This document shows positions 35,965 through 43,328 of a DNA stretch of 59,384 bases, piece by piece (the first letter of the stretch is position 1; the number at the start of each line of letters is the position of its first letter). The notes under the pieces are model-generated. The model saw only the letters and a list, made by a program, of their open reading frames with translations, was not told the origin of the DNA and made no database searches. The translations under genes and the position numbers were made by a program. The stretch spans positions 1 through 59,384 of the forward strand of contig MFFQ01000018.1 in assembly GCA_001780165.1 (NCBI GenBank), given 5' to 3'. The stretch is from Candidatus Eisenbacteria bacterium RBG_16_71_46. Its GTDB lineage: Bacteria > Eisenbacteria > RBG-16-71-46.

Positions 35965-37019
35965 GGACCTCCGCCGACGTGTATGTCGCCCGACGTGCTT
36001 TCGAGTGTCACCGGGGTTCGGCCGCCGCGCACGGTCCCGGTGACCGCGTTCCGCGTCACCTGGCCCGGCTTGAGCGGCACGTCGATCGCAAGCGAACCGC
36101 TGCGCGTGCGCAGCTCCAACGCGCAGGCGAGATCCGGCGCCAGCCGGAGCCCGATGTCTCCGGAGGTCGTCGACACCGACGCGGACCGCAGGGGCTTGAC
36201 GAGATCCACGACCACGTCACCGGCCGAGGAGGAGAGCGCCACGCGTCCCGCCGCGCCTTGAATGCGGATCGAGCCGCTGGTGCTCCTGGCCTCGACCCCG
36301 CGCGGGGCGGCGTCGGCCTCGATGTCGCCACTCTGGCTCTCGATCCACAGCGAGTCGGCGCATCCGCCCGCGTCGACGTCTCCGCTCGTACCGCGGATCC
36401 AGACCGGTCCCCGCGCGCGTCGGACGCGCACGTCGCCGCTGACGGTGTCGATCCGCAGCCTCTCGATGTCTTCGGCCTCGACGTCCCCGCTCACGCACGA
36501 CACCCGGACCGGACCGCCGAGGCTCCGCAGCTCGATGTCGCCGCTCACGGTTTCCAGATCCTGGGGGCCGCGCACCTTCTCGACGGCGAGGTCCCCACTC
36601 GCGGATTCGAGCCGCACCGGCATCAGGGGCGGGATCTCGAGCCCGAGCCGCACTTCGACGCGCGGCGGATCGACCCCGGAGAGGATCTCCCCGAGTCCGA
36701 CACGGATGGCCTGGCGCCGCGGATAGCGCACCTGCACCGTGTAGGTGCCGCGCTCGGTCGAGGTCCGGACCTCGGTCTCGCGGGCGAATCGCTCGGCGCG
36801 CGCTCCCGAGCCGCGCACGATCTTGAGCGCCGTGAGGTGGATGCGGCCGTCGGCGCTAGGGCCGATCGCGATGCGCCCGCCTGGATTGTCGACCCGCAGC
36901 CCTTTGAGCCCCGCCGCGTCCACGACGCGCGTGCTCTGCTCGCGCCGCTCGGCGGAGCGGGCCGGAGCGGCCGGAGCCAGGAACAGTCCGGCCAGGATGA
37001 CCGCGATCACTCGTCGCAC
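35961..37019 (-). CDS. DUF4097 family beta-strand repeat protein, exported
   Basis: This 352-residue protein has a signal peptide (MRRVIAVILAGLFLAPAAPARS) and about ten short beta-helix turns built on SGDI/SGDV (ESASGDLAVE, ETVSGDIELR, SCVSGDVEAE, DTVSGDVRVR, GTSGDVDAG, ESQSGDIEAD and so on), the DUF4097 adhesin-like fold. The start is GTG with AAGGAGG at 9 bases. It is coupled to the bactofilin-like gene, a pairing in which both partners are beta-helices. In many bacteria DUF4097 genes sit next to an ECF sigma/anti-sigma pair, which is not present here. Biochemical role unknown. Confidence 0.88.
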   Translation of the reverse strand: MRRVIAVILAGLFLAPAAPARSAERREQSTRVVDAAGLKGLRVDNPGGRIAIGPSADGRIHLTALKIVRGSGARAERFARETEVRTSTERGTYTVQVRYPRRQAIRVGLGEILSGVDPPRVEVRLGLEIPPLMPVRLESASGDLAVEKVRGPQDLETVSGDIELRSLGGPVRVSCVSGDVEAEDIERLRIDTVSGDVRVRRARGPVWIRGTSGDVDAGGCADSLWIESQSGDIEADAAPRGVEARSTSGSIRIQGAAGRVALSSSAGDVVVDLVKPLRSASVSTTSGDIGLRLAPDLACALELRTRSGSLAIDVPLKPGQVTRNAVTGTVRGGRTPVTLESTSGDIHVGGGP

Positions 37020-37133
37020 GCCTCGAATCCTCCTTGGACCTGTCCCGCTCTACGCAATGGAAACCGTCGAGGTTGCGGTTCTCGAGGGCATCCACCGGCG
37101 CCGGCCGGGCCCGAAACGTCCGGAAATGCCGCC

Positions 37134-37161
37134 GGGAGGGGTCCCCACAGGGCCCCCTCCC
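37134..37161 (-). terminator. Stem-loop terminator after the poly-Thr lipoprotein gene
   Basis: GGGAGGGG (37134-37141) pairs with CCCCTCCC (37154-37161). Three more pairs (37143-37145 with 37150-37152) follow after one mismatch and close on the tetraloop CACA. The minus-strand gene ends at 37194, so its transcript would run into this hairpin. The T-run after the stem on the minus strand is poor, as is common at this GC content. Confidence 0.6.
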
Positions 37162-37193
37162 GCGTGCCATCTCAATCGACTTTCACCGGGCGA

Positions 37194-37391
37194 TCAGTGG
37201 CCCATGGTGGTGTCGGCCATTGCGGTGTCACCCATCATCTCGCCGCTGGAGGTCTCGGTCGTCGTCGTCGTCGTCGTCGTCGTCGTCTCCGTCGCGGGGG
37301 TCTGCTGGCCGCATCCGATCACGGCGAACGCAACGGTGGTCGCCAGCGCGGCGAGCATCGCGATCGCAAGAAGCTTACGCATCAGTCTCAT
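37194..37391 (-). CDS. Small lipoprotein with a poly-threonine tract
   Basis: This 65-residue protein has a signal sequence with a lipoprotein-like end (AFAVIGC, Cys27) and a tail made of a ten-threonine run followed by Glu/Ser/Met/Asp/Thr-rich residues ending TTMGH. The tail resembles small Gly/Thr/Met lipoproteins of unknown role; Met and the terminal His could bind copper, but that is speculation. The start at 37391 has GGGGAGG 4 bases upstream; a second ATG at 37382 lies 13 bases away from it. A strong promoter (37595-37623) and a stem-loop terminator (37134-37161) make it a single-gene transcript with a leader of about 200 bases. Confidence 0.75.
   Translation of the reverse strand: MRLMRKLLAIAMLAALATTVAFAVIGCGQQTPATETTTTTTTTTTETSSGEMMGDTAMADTTMGH
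37258..37287. repeat. (GTC)10 trinucleotide microsatellite
   Basis: Ten uninterrupted GTC units on the plus strand. They are read on the minus strand as ACG codons giving the threonine run of the small lipoprotein. Length change would alter the Thr count without breaking the frame. Confidence 0.95.
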
Positions 37392-37594
37392 GTCACCTCC
37401 CCTCGAAGCTGCCGCAGCGGGCGAACCCGGACCGCGGCCTCGTCAGTCGATCTGGTTTGAATCGCGAAAATACGGCTCCCCATCGGTGCCGGAGCAGGGC
37501 ACGTCCCTGGAGCTTGCAGCGACGTCGCTCTTTCGCAGAAGCAGTGCGGATTCACCGGAAGCGGCGGCCGACTCCAAGAGCCGAAGCGGGCGAA

Positions 37595-37623
37595 ACCTTA
37601 GGGACGACCTCGCGGGATGTCAA
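37595..37623 (-). promoter_or_regulatory. Strong sigma70-type promoter for the poly-Thr lipoprotein
   Basis: On the minus strand TTGACA (37623-37618, a perfect -35 box) is followed after exactly 17 bases by TAAGGT (37600-37595). Transcription would start near 37588, giving a leader of about 200 bases before the ATG at 37391. The leader has no riboswitch I recognise. The box lies just after the end of the cystathionine gamma-synthase-like gene. Confidence 0.6.
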
Positions 37624-37669
37624 TCGAGGGTGCCCGATCGGCGGATGGTCCGTCCGCAACACCTTACTT

Positions 37670-38845
37670 TCAAACGAGTTGGAGTGCTCGATCGAGATCG
37701 GCTTCGAGATCGGCCCGATCCTCGATCCCGACCGAGAGTCGCAGCAGCCCGTCGGCGAAGCCGATCGCAAGCCGCGCCTCGCGCGGGACCGCCGCGTGGG
37801 TCATGGAGGCGGGGTGGCACACCAGGCTCTCGACACCCCCGAGGCTCTCGGCACGCGTGAACAATCGGAAGCGGTCGAACACCTTGCGGCCGGCCTCGAG
37901 CGAGCCGTCGCCGGGGATGAACGAGATCATCCCCCCGAACCCCGACGCCTGGCGCTTCGCCAGGGCGTGCTGCGGGTGGCTCTCGAGACCCGGGTAAAAG
38001 ACGCGGCTCACGCGCGCGTGGCGCTCGAGGAAGGGGGCCAGGGCGCGGGCGTTCTCCTCGTGCCGCTGCATGCGCAGCGCGAGCGTCTTGGTGCCGCGCA
38101 GCGCCAGCCAGCAGTCCATCGGGCCGGGGACCGCGCCGGCCGCGTTCTGCAGGAACCGCAGGCGCTCGGCGAGGCCGTCGTCCGAGGTCACCAGCGCGCC
38201 CCCCACCATGTCGCTGTGGCCGTTGAGGTATTTGGTCACCGAGTGCAGCACGACGTCGGCCCCGAGCGCGAGCGGCCGCTGGAAGAACGGCGACATGAAC
38301 GTGTTGTCCACCACCACCGTGATGCCCCGGGCGCGCGCCCGGGCGCTCACCGCGGCGATGTCAGTGAGCTGCATCATCGGATTGGTGGGGGTTTCGAGGA
38401 ACAGCATGCGCGTCTCGGGACGGAACGCCCGCTCGATCTCGGCCGGATCGGCGGCGGGAACGAAGCTGAATGCGAGCCCGAGCCGCCGGAAGACCTGCTC
38501 GAACAGGCGGTAGGTTCCGCCGTAGAGATTGTCGCCTGCCACGACGTGGTCGCCGGCGGCCAGCGCCTGCATCAGCGTGTTGGTGGCGGCGAGACCGGAG
38601 GCGAAGCAGAGGCCGTGGGCGCCGCCCTCGAGCGCGGCGAGGTTGCGCTCGAGCGCGAAGCGCGTCGCGTTGTGGGTGCGGGCGTACTCGAAGCCCTTGT
38701 GGCGCCCGAGCGCCTCCTGGGCGTAGGTCGAGGTCTGGTAGATCGGCACCGTCACCGCACCGGTGACGCCATCCGGCTCCTGGCCGGAGTGGATCGCGCG
38801 GGTGCTGAAGCCGGCGTCGGGACCGAGCGAGGATTCGCCGCCCAT
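37670..38845 (-). CDS. Cystathionine gamma-synthase/lyase family PLP enzyme
   Basis: This 391-residue trans-sulfuration enzyme carries PLP on Lys205 in HSVTKYLNGHSD, the classical form of the motif. Other family marks are PIYQTSTYAQ (34-43), the YARTHNATR segment that meets the partner phosphate (54-62), FASGLAA (81-87), ETPTNPMMQ (151-159) and VVDNTF (178-183). As the partner of the adjacent cystathionine beta-synthase it most likely acts as cystathionine gamma-lyase, completing homocysteine-to-cysteine conversion; gamma-synthase is the alternative. Its ATG shares one base with the upstream stop (TGATG), so translation is coupled. Confidence 0.93.
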   Translation of the reverse strand: MGGESSLGPDAGFSTRAIHSGQEPDGVTGAVTVPIYQTSTYAQEALGRHKGFEYARTHNATRFALERNLAALEGGAHGLCFASGLAATNTLMQALAAGDHVVAGDNLYGGTYRLFEQVFRRLGLAFSFVPAADPAEIERAFRPETRMLFLETPTNPMMQLTDIAAVSARARARGITVVVDNTFMSPFFQRPLALGADVVLHSVTKYLNGHSDMVGGALVTSDDGLAERLRFLQNAAGAVPGPMDCWLALRGTKTLALRMQRHEENARALAPFLERHARVSRVFYPGLESHPQHALAKRQASGFGGMISFIPGDGSLEAGRKVFDRFRLFTRAESLGGVESLVCHPASMTHAAVPREARLAIGFADGLLRLSVGIEDRADLEADLDRALQLV

Positions 38846-40236
38846 CACTCCGCTCCGGCGATGAACTGGAGCATGTCGAAGCGCGTGAGGATTCCCGACA
38901 CGCCGCCGTTGTCGGAGATCAGCACCGCGGAATTGCGTGCCGCCAGCAACCGCGCGACCTGCTCGACCGGCTCGTCGCCCTGCACGCACGGCAGCGGCTC
39001 GGCCATCAGCGTCTCGACCGGCCGGTCCAGCCCCGCCGGATCGGCGAGCGCGCTCTTGAGGAGGTCGCTGTCGTAGAGCGTGCCCACCGATTCCGCTCCG
39101 CGGAACACCGGGATCTGAGTGACGTCGTGTTGCTCGACCAGCGCCAGCGCCTGGCGCAGCGTGTCGCCCACCTTGACCGAGAGCAGGCGCGGAATCGGCC
39201 GGCGCTTGCCGCTGACGATGTCCCGCGCCCGCGACACGGCCGGGTCGAACAGGTGATTGTCCCGCATCCACTCGTCGTTGTGTACCTTGGAGAGGTAGCG
39301 CTCGCCGGTGTCCGGGAGCAGCACGACGACGAGGTCCTCGGGGGTGAGCGCCCGCGCCACTTCGAGCGCCACCCACACCGCCATCCCGGACGATCCGCCG
39401 ACGAAGATGGCCTCCTCGCGCGCGAGGCGCCGCGTGAGGTTGAGCCCGGCGCGGTCGGTGCAGGAGATGACCTGGTCGATGACCGAGAAGTCGGTCGCGC
39501 CGGGGATGAAATCCTCCCCCACGCCTTCGATCTTGTAGGTGTGCGCCTCGGTGATCTTGCCGGTTTCGTGGTAGGCCTTGAGGATCGAGCCCACCGGGTC
39601 GGCGCCGACGATGCGCACCTTGGGATTGCGCTCCTTCAGGCAGCGCGCGACCCCGCTGATCGTCCCGCCGGTTCCCAGCCCGGCGACGAAGTGCGTCAGC
39701 TTGCCCGCGGTCTGCTCCCAGATCTCGGGCCCGGTGCTCTGGTAGTGGGCCAGCGGGTTGGTCGGATTGTGATACTGGTTGGTGAGGAACGCTCCCGGCC
39801 GCTCCTGGGTGACGCGCTTGGCCACCGAGTAGTACGAGTCGGGCGCGTCCGGCGGCACCGCGGTGGGGCTCAGCAGCACCTCGGCGCCGTATGCCTTGAG
39901 CAGGTTCACCTTCTCGCTCGAGACCTTGTCCGGCATGCAGAACACGGCGCGGTAGCCGCGCACCGCCGCCACCATCGCCAGACCGACGCCGGTGTTGCCC
40001 GAGGTGCATTCGACGATCGTGCCCCCGGGTTTGAGCAGGCCCTCGCGCTCGGCGGCCTCGACCATCGCGAGGCCGATACGGTCCTTGACGCTGCCCCCGG
40101 GGTTGAAGAACTCGAGCTTGGCGAGTACCGGGGCCGGACAGTCGCGGGCGACCTTGCCCAGGCGCACGAGCGGGGTGCGTCCCACGGTGTCGAGCACCGA
40201 CTCCTGGTAGCGCACACCCTCGAGGACACGGCTCAC
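38845..40236 (-). CDS. cbs: Cystathionine beta-synthase with CBS domain pair
   Basis: This 463-residue fold-type II PLP enzyme condenses homocysteine with serine to cystathionine. The PLP lysine is Lys51 in NPGGSVKDR, the substrate loop is TSGNTG, and the PLP-phosphate loop is GTGGTISG. Two CBS domains form the C-terminal part (about 345-463), the usual regulatory region that may bind adenosyl ligands. The domain order separates it from plain cysteine synthase. The start is GTG with AAGGAG at 9 bases. It lies 50 bases downstream of the selenoprotein-cytochrome gene and is coupled to the cystathionine lyase gene downstream. Confidence 0.95.
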   Translation of the reverse strand: MSRVLEGVRYQESVLDTVGRTPLVRLGKVARDCPAPVLAKLEFFNPGGSVKDRIGLAMVEAAEREGLLKPGGTIVECTSGNTGVGLAMVAAVRGYRAVFCMPDKVSSEKVNLLKAYGAEVLLSPTAVPPDAPDSYYSVAKRVTQERPGAFLTNQYHNPTNPLAHYQSTGPEIWEQTAGKLTHFVAGLGTGGTISGVARCLKERNPKVRIVGADPVGSILKAYHETGKITEAHTYKIEGVGEDFIPGATDFSVIDQVISCTDRAGLNLTRRLAREEAIFVGGSSGMAVWVALEVARALTPEDLVVVLLPDTGERYLSKVHNDEWMRDNHLFDPAVSRARDIVSGKRRPIPRLLSVKVGDTLRQALALVEQHDVTQIPVFRGAESVGTLYDSDLLKSALADPAGLDRPVETLMAEPLPCVQGDEPVEQVARLLAARNSAVLISDNGGVSGILTRFDMLQFIAGAE

Positions 40237-40286
40237 GGCGACGGGCTCCTTGGGCGGTCGATCGAAGACGATGCGCGCGGTGGGCG

Positions 40287-41720
40287 CTAGTTGGAGCCGT
40301 GCCCCTGCAGCATCGGCGAGCCGCGCGGGTTGCGGGCCCTGAGCGTCTCACCCGACATGTTGCTGTGGATGATCTTGGGAAGCTTGGTGGCCAAGTCGAA
40401 GTCGGGGTCGCGGTCGGCGGTGTGGCAGCCCCTGCACGTTTGCTCGGTGACCGGCGGCATGCTGCCGCCCAGAGCGTCGTGGCCGGTCCCCAGCCCGTGG
40501 CAGTTTTCGCACTGGACGTTGCTCATGGTCGGCGTGCTCGAGGCGTTCACGAATCCGCCCGGCTTCTGGTAGCCCACGACGTGGCACGGGACGCACTCCG
40601 GCGCGGCGTCCTTCTTGACCTCCACCAGCGTCGCCCACGCCATGGAGTGCGCGGTGGTCTTCCACTGCTCCGCCTCGGCCGCGTGGCAGCGCGCGCACAC
40701 CTCGGAGCCGAGGTAGCGATCGGGGCTGTTCTCCCCGCTCGCCCGCGCCTGGGCCGCGGCCGCGCGCTCCTTCTCATCCTTGCGCAACTTCTCGTTGAAG
40801 GCGTCCTCGAAGGACTTCACCAGCTTGGCCATGTCGGGGTTGTCCGGGATCTCGGGTCCCAGCATGAACACCTCGTTCTCCGCCGTGGCCATGTGCTGTT
40901 TCGCATCGAGAGAGACGATGGTCCGGCCGATGTACTGGCCCTGTTCCGCGCCGTAGACCGCGACGGTGTTCTTGACCATGCGGCCCTTCTGGACCAGCGG
41001 CACGTTGCGGCCGACGATCACGACATCGATGCCCTCGACCGTGGTCACGAGATCCTCCGACTCGATCTTGCCGAGCTGGGAGAGCAGCACCACGACCGTC
41101 GCGCCCTTCTTGCGCAGCTCGGCGACCGTGCGCTTCGCCGCCACCACCGGATCCTCGACCGTCACCGAGTCCTTGGCATCGAACAGGTCGCCCTTGTCGC
41201 TGATCAGGCCGAAGATGCCGGTCTTCACCGTGCCCACCTGCTTGATCACGGAGGGCTGGAGCGCGAGCTTGTGCGACCCCTTCATGAACAGGTTCGCGCT
41301 CAGGAGCGGCAGCCCGGTGCGCTTGGCGTTGACCTGGAGAAATGCGAGGCCGTAGCGCAGGTCGCGGTCGCCGATGCCCACGGCATCGGTGCCGATCACC
41401 TTCATCGCGTCCATGAGGAACCACGCGGCGTCGCGGTGTACCGCGTCGTCGGGGAAGAAACCGCCGTCGTCCACGACCAGCACCTGGCCGTAGTCCGCCT
41501 TGAGACTATCCACGAAGCTGGCCCGCCGGGCCAGGCCCCCCTTGGGCGTGTGTCAGCCGCAGGGGCTGGTCTTGCCCTTCACGTCCGTCGTGGAGAGGAT
41601 GACCAGCTTGTCGGGCTTGAGCGGCGGGCGCTTCGAGGGACCGGCGGCTCCGGACAGCAGCAGCCAGCCCACCAGCGCGAGCAACGCGGCGGCGAGAAAA
41701 CGGGACGCGTGGAGCTTCAT
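40287..41720 (-). CDS. UshA-like selenoprotein fused to a tetraheme cytochrome c domain (TGA read as Sec56)
   Basis: Read through one in-frame TGA (41555-41553), this gene encodes 477 residues. Residues 1-24 are a signal peptide. An UshA/metallophosphoesterase-like domain follows (about 36-310) with the N-terminal motif SPCG-Sec-HTPKGG (Sec56). A cytochrome c554-like region (about 335-477) carries four heme motifs: Cys342-Cys345-His346, Cys376-Cys379-His380, Cys404-Cys407-His408 and Cys429-Cys432-His433. The TGA replaces the second Cys of a CGC-type motif. A start after the TGA (GTG, 41513) would lose the export signal that c-type heme attachment needs, so read-through is favoured. The ATG has GGAGA at 9 bases. 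Canonical phosphoesterase metal ligands are altered (VGIGDRD instead of GNHD), so a redox rather than hydrolytic role is likely. Pseudogenisation or a sequencing error are the alternatives. Confidence 0.82.
41511..41550 (-). promoter_or_regulatory. Putative bacterial SECIS element
   Basis: On the minus strand, 18 bases after the TGA, CTGGCCC (41534-41528) pairs perfectly with GGGCCAG (41524-41518) around a three-base loop GGC (41527-41525). The loop lies 25 bases from the TGA and starts with G. Known bacterial SECIS hairpins have a small loop with a G among its first two bases, roughly 16-37 bases after UGA, so position and loop fit. CACG/CGTG (41550-41547 with 41514-41511) can add a lower stem. 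Confidence 0.68.
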
Positions 41721-41789
41721 GTACGGGCTTCTCCGGTACGGCGGATCGGGTAGGGAGCTACTCGGCGCGTGAGTACAGTGCCGAGCGTG

Positions 41790-41819
41790 AGTCTACGGGC
41801 GCGCGCGAAGGCGCGTCAA
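41790..41819 (-). promoter_or_regulatory. Candidate promoter of the selenoprotein-cbs-lyase operon
   Basis: The minus strand has TTGACG (41819-41814, 5/6 match) and TAGACT (41795-41790, 4/6) 18 bases apart. Transcription would begin near 41783, about 62 bases before the ATG at 41720. Confidence 0.5.
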
Positions 41820-41925
41820 GACCAGCCTCGGCACCCGTCAGGGCGTTGCAAACCGGCGGCGCGGCAGCACCCGACCCGCGGGCATCCCGCACCGCCCCCC
41901 CGCGGGGCTGCGGCGGCCGAGGCGC

Positions 41926-42219
41926 TCACTCGGCGATCCGGTACTTCCCGAGCAGGTCGCCGGACGGAACCCGCTTCTTGGATCCCGCGTGCACCACCCG
42001 CACCTCGAATCCGTACCGGTCGAGGCCGAAATGGCGCTCGATGCGCCGGAGCAGTCCCTCGACGGTGGCATCGGCGCGGATCGTCCGGCCCCGCCGCGCC
42101 TGGCCGTGCGCGCGCGCGAGCCCCGCCTCGAATCCCTCCTGGTACGATCGTCGGAGCAGTTTCTGAAGCCCGCGCCAATGGGCGCGCTGGAGACGCTTGA
42201 GCGTCTGGGTCTGGGTCAT
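41926..42219 (-). CDS. Hypothetical basic protein, 97 residues
   Basis: I do not recognise a family. The protein is helical and basic in its first half (LKRLQRAHWRGLQKLLRRSYQEGFEAGLARAHG) and ends with a strand-like region (GFEVRVVHAGSKKRVPSGDLLGKYRIAE) that looks more constrained than a GC shadow. The start at 42219 has GGAGG at 9 bases. It has no signal or membrane segment. It is divergent from the TPR-zincin gene. The 205 bases between its stop and the selenoprotein gene hold that gene's candidate promoter. A small nucleic-acid-binding role is a guess. Confidence 0.6.
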   Translation of the reverse strand: MTQTQTLKRLQRAHWRGLQKLLRRSYQEGFEAGLARAHGQARRGRTIRADATVEGLLRRIERHFGLDRYGFEVRVVHAGSKKRVPSGDLLGKYRIAE

Positions 42220-42357
42220 CGTGCTCGCCCTCCGGGGACAGCGACCGTGAGCCGCCGGTCGCGGCACTTTAGCCCGGACGATTCACGAACCGCCAGCCGA
42301 GACTGGCGCCGCGCGGGGGAGCGGGTTAGTCTCCGCCGGCGGGAGGGCGCGGGTCGC

Positions 42358-43176
42358 ATGGGCTACGAGACGCTGAGCGAAACGGAATGGGAGCGGGTCA
42401 ACCAGATCTGGGACCTGCTCGATGAGGGCGAGGTGGACCGGGCGCGGCTCGAGATCGATCAGCTCCAGAGCCGGCGCCACGGGCACCCGGACCTGCGCAT
42501 CGTGGAGGCCGCGGTCTGTCTCGAGGAGGACGAGCCCGGGCGCGCGCTCGAGACGCTCCACGGCGCGGAACGCTCGGCCGATCCCGCGCTCTTCTTCCAC
42601 CTGCGCGCGGCGGCGCACTACCAGCTCGCCGCGCTCGAGAGCGCCCGCGACGACGCCGAGCGCGCCATGGCGGTGCGCCCGGACCAGCCCGACACCCACG
42701 ACCTCTTGGCGCGGATCTACGCGCACCTCGGCAACGCCGACCTCGCCGCCGAGCACGCGGAGGCCGCGAGCGAGATCGACCCCGAGTCCTTCCCCGAGCC
42801 ACTCGAGCTGAGCGACGAGGAGTTCGACGCGCTGGTCGAGAAGAGCCTCATCGAGCTGCCGGAGAAGGTGCGCGAGCAACTCGCGGAGGTGCCGGTGCTG
42901 ATCGAGCCGCTGCCGCGGCTCGAGGTGCTCACCGCCGAACGGCCCCCGCTCTCCCCCGACCTGCTCGGCCTGTTCGTCGGCAGGGATCTCATGAGCCGCG
43001 GTCAGACGGATGTGCCGGGCGCGCCGGGCACCATCCACCTCTTCCGGCGCAACCTGCTGCGCGTCTGCACCGATCGCGAGGAGCTGGCGCGCGAGGTGCG
43101 CATCACGGTGCAACACGAGGTCGGGCACCTGCTCGGTCTCGACGAGGATGATCTCGAGCAGTGGGGGCTCGCGTAG
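42358..43176 (+). CDS. TPR protein with C-terminal zincin-like metallopeptidase domain
   Basis: This 272-residue cytosolic protein joins a TPR-like N-terminal region (about 20-145, with repeats such as FFHLRAAAHYQLAALESA and THDLLARIYAHLGNADLA) to a small metallopeptidase-like domain (about 150-272). That domain matches the MMP/DUF1025 zincin family: DEEFDALVEKSLIELPEKV, then TIHLFRRNL, then the HExxH motif HEVGHLLG with the following Asp (LDEDDLEQWGL). Most relatives have only the second half. Substrate unknown. The start has GGGAGGG at a loose 11 bases. Its stop codon lies inside the left arm of a large inverted repeat. Confidence 0.83.
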   Translation: MGYETLSETEWERVNQIWDLLDEGEVDRARLEIDQLQSRRHGHPDLRIVEAAVCLEEDEPGRALETLHGAERSADPALFFHLRAAAHYQLAALESARDDAERAMAVRPDQPDTHDLLARIYAHLGNADLAAEHAEAASEIDPESFPEPLELSDEEFDALVEKSLIELPEKVREQLAEVPVLIEPLPRLEVLTAERPPLSPDLLGLFVGRDLMSRGQTDVPGAPGTIHLFRRNLLRVCTDREELAREVRITVQHEVGHLLGLDEDDLEQWGLA

Positions 43177-43302
43177 GTTCTGTCTGAGAATGCCCGAGGG
43201 TAAGGCGTCGCGGTCGCGCGACGACAATCGTGGCCCCCGGGCCGCGTTGGAGCGAGGAGCCGACCGCGCAACGAAGCCATCGGGCATTCTCAGACAGAAC
43301 CT
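43175..43302. repeat. 128-bp inverted-repeat element with 23-bp perfect arms
   Basis: Arms at 43175-43197 and 43280-43302 are perfect reverse complements, separated by 82 bases that contain an internal palindrome (CGTCGCG / CGCGACG near 43208-43226). The arms are noticeably more A/T-rich than the flanks. The element starts in the stop codon of the TPR-zincin gene and ends shortly before the next gene. No transposase, no clear target duplication. It could be a MITE-like element or a large terminator. Confidence 0.8.
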
Positions 43303-43328
43303 GGCTCCAGGGGCCCAGGGAGGGACTG

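Noticed and set aside
37441-37475. tRNA-like T-arm (GGTTTGAATC)
   Set aside because: The flanking bases do not pair as a T-stem and no acceptor, D or anticodon arm can be built around it.
41511-41720. Reading the selenoprotein gene as starting after the TGA (GTG at 41513), with the upstream part unrelated
   Set aside because: The upstream 55 codons encode a signal peptide in the same frame, and the c-type heme motifs downstream need export. The PCG-x-H motif also spans the TGA. Read-through explains both.
43230-43328. N-terminal extension of the 43329 gene into the inverted repeat
   Set aside because: The ATG at 43329 has a good ribosome binding site and starts a clear signal sequence; the extension would be encoded by the repeat arm.
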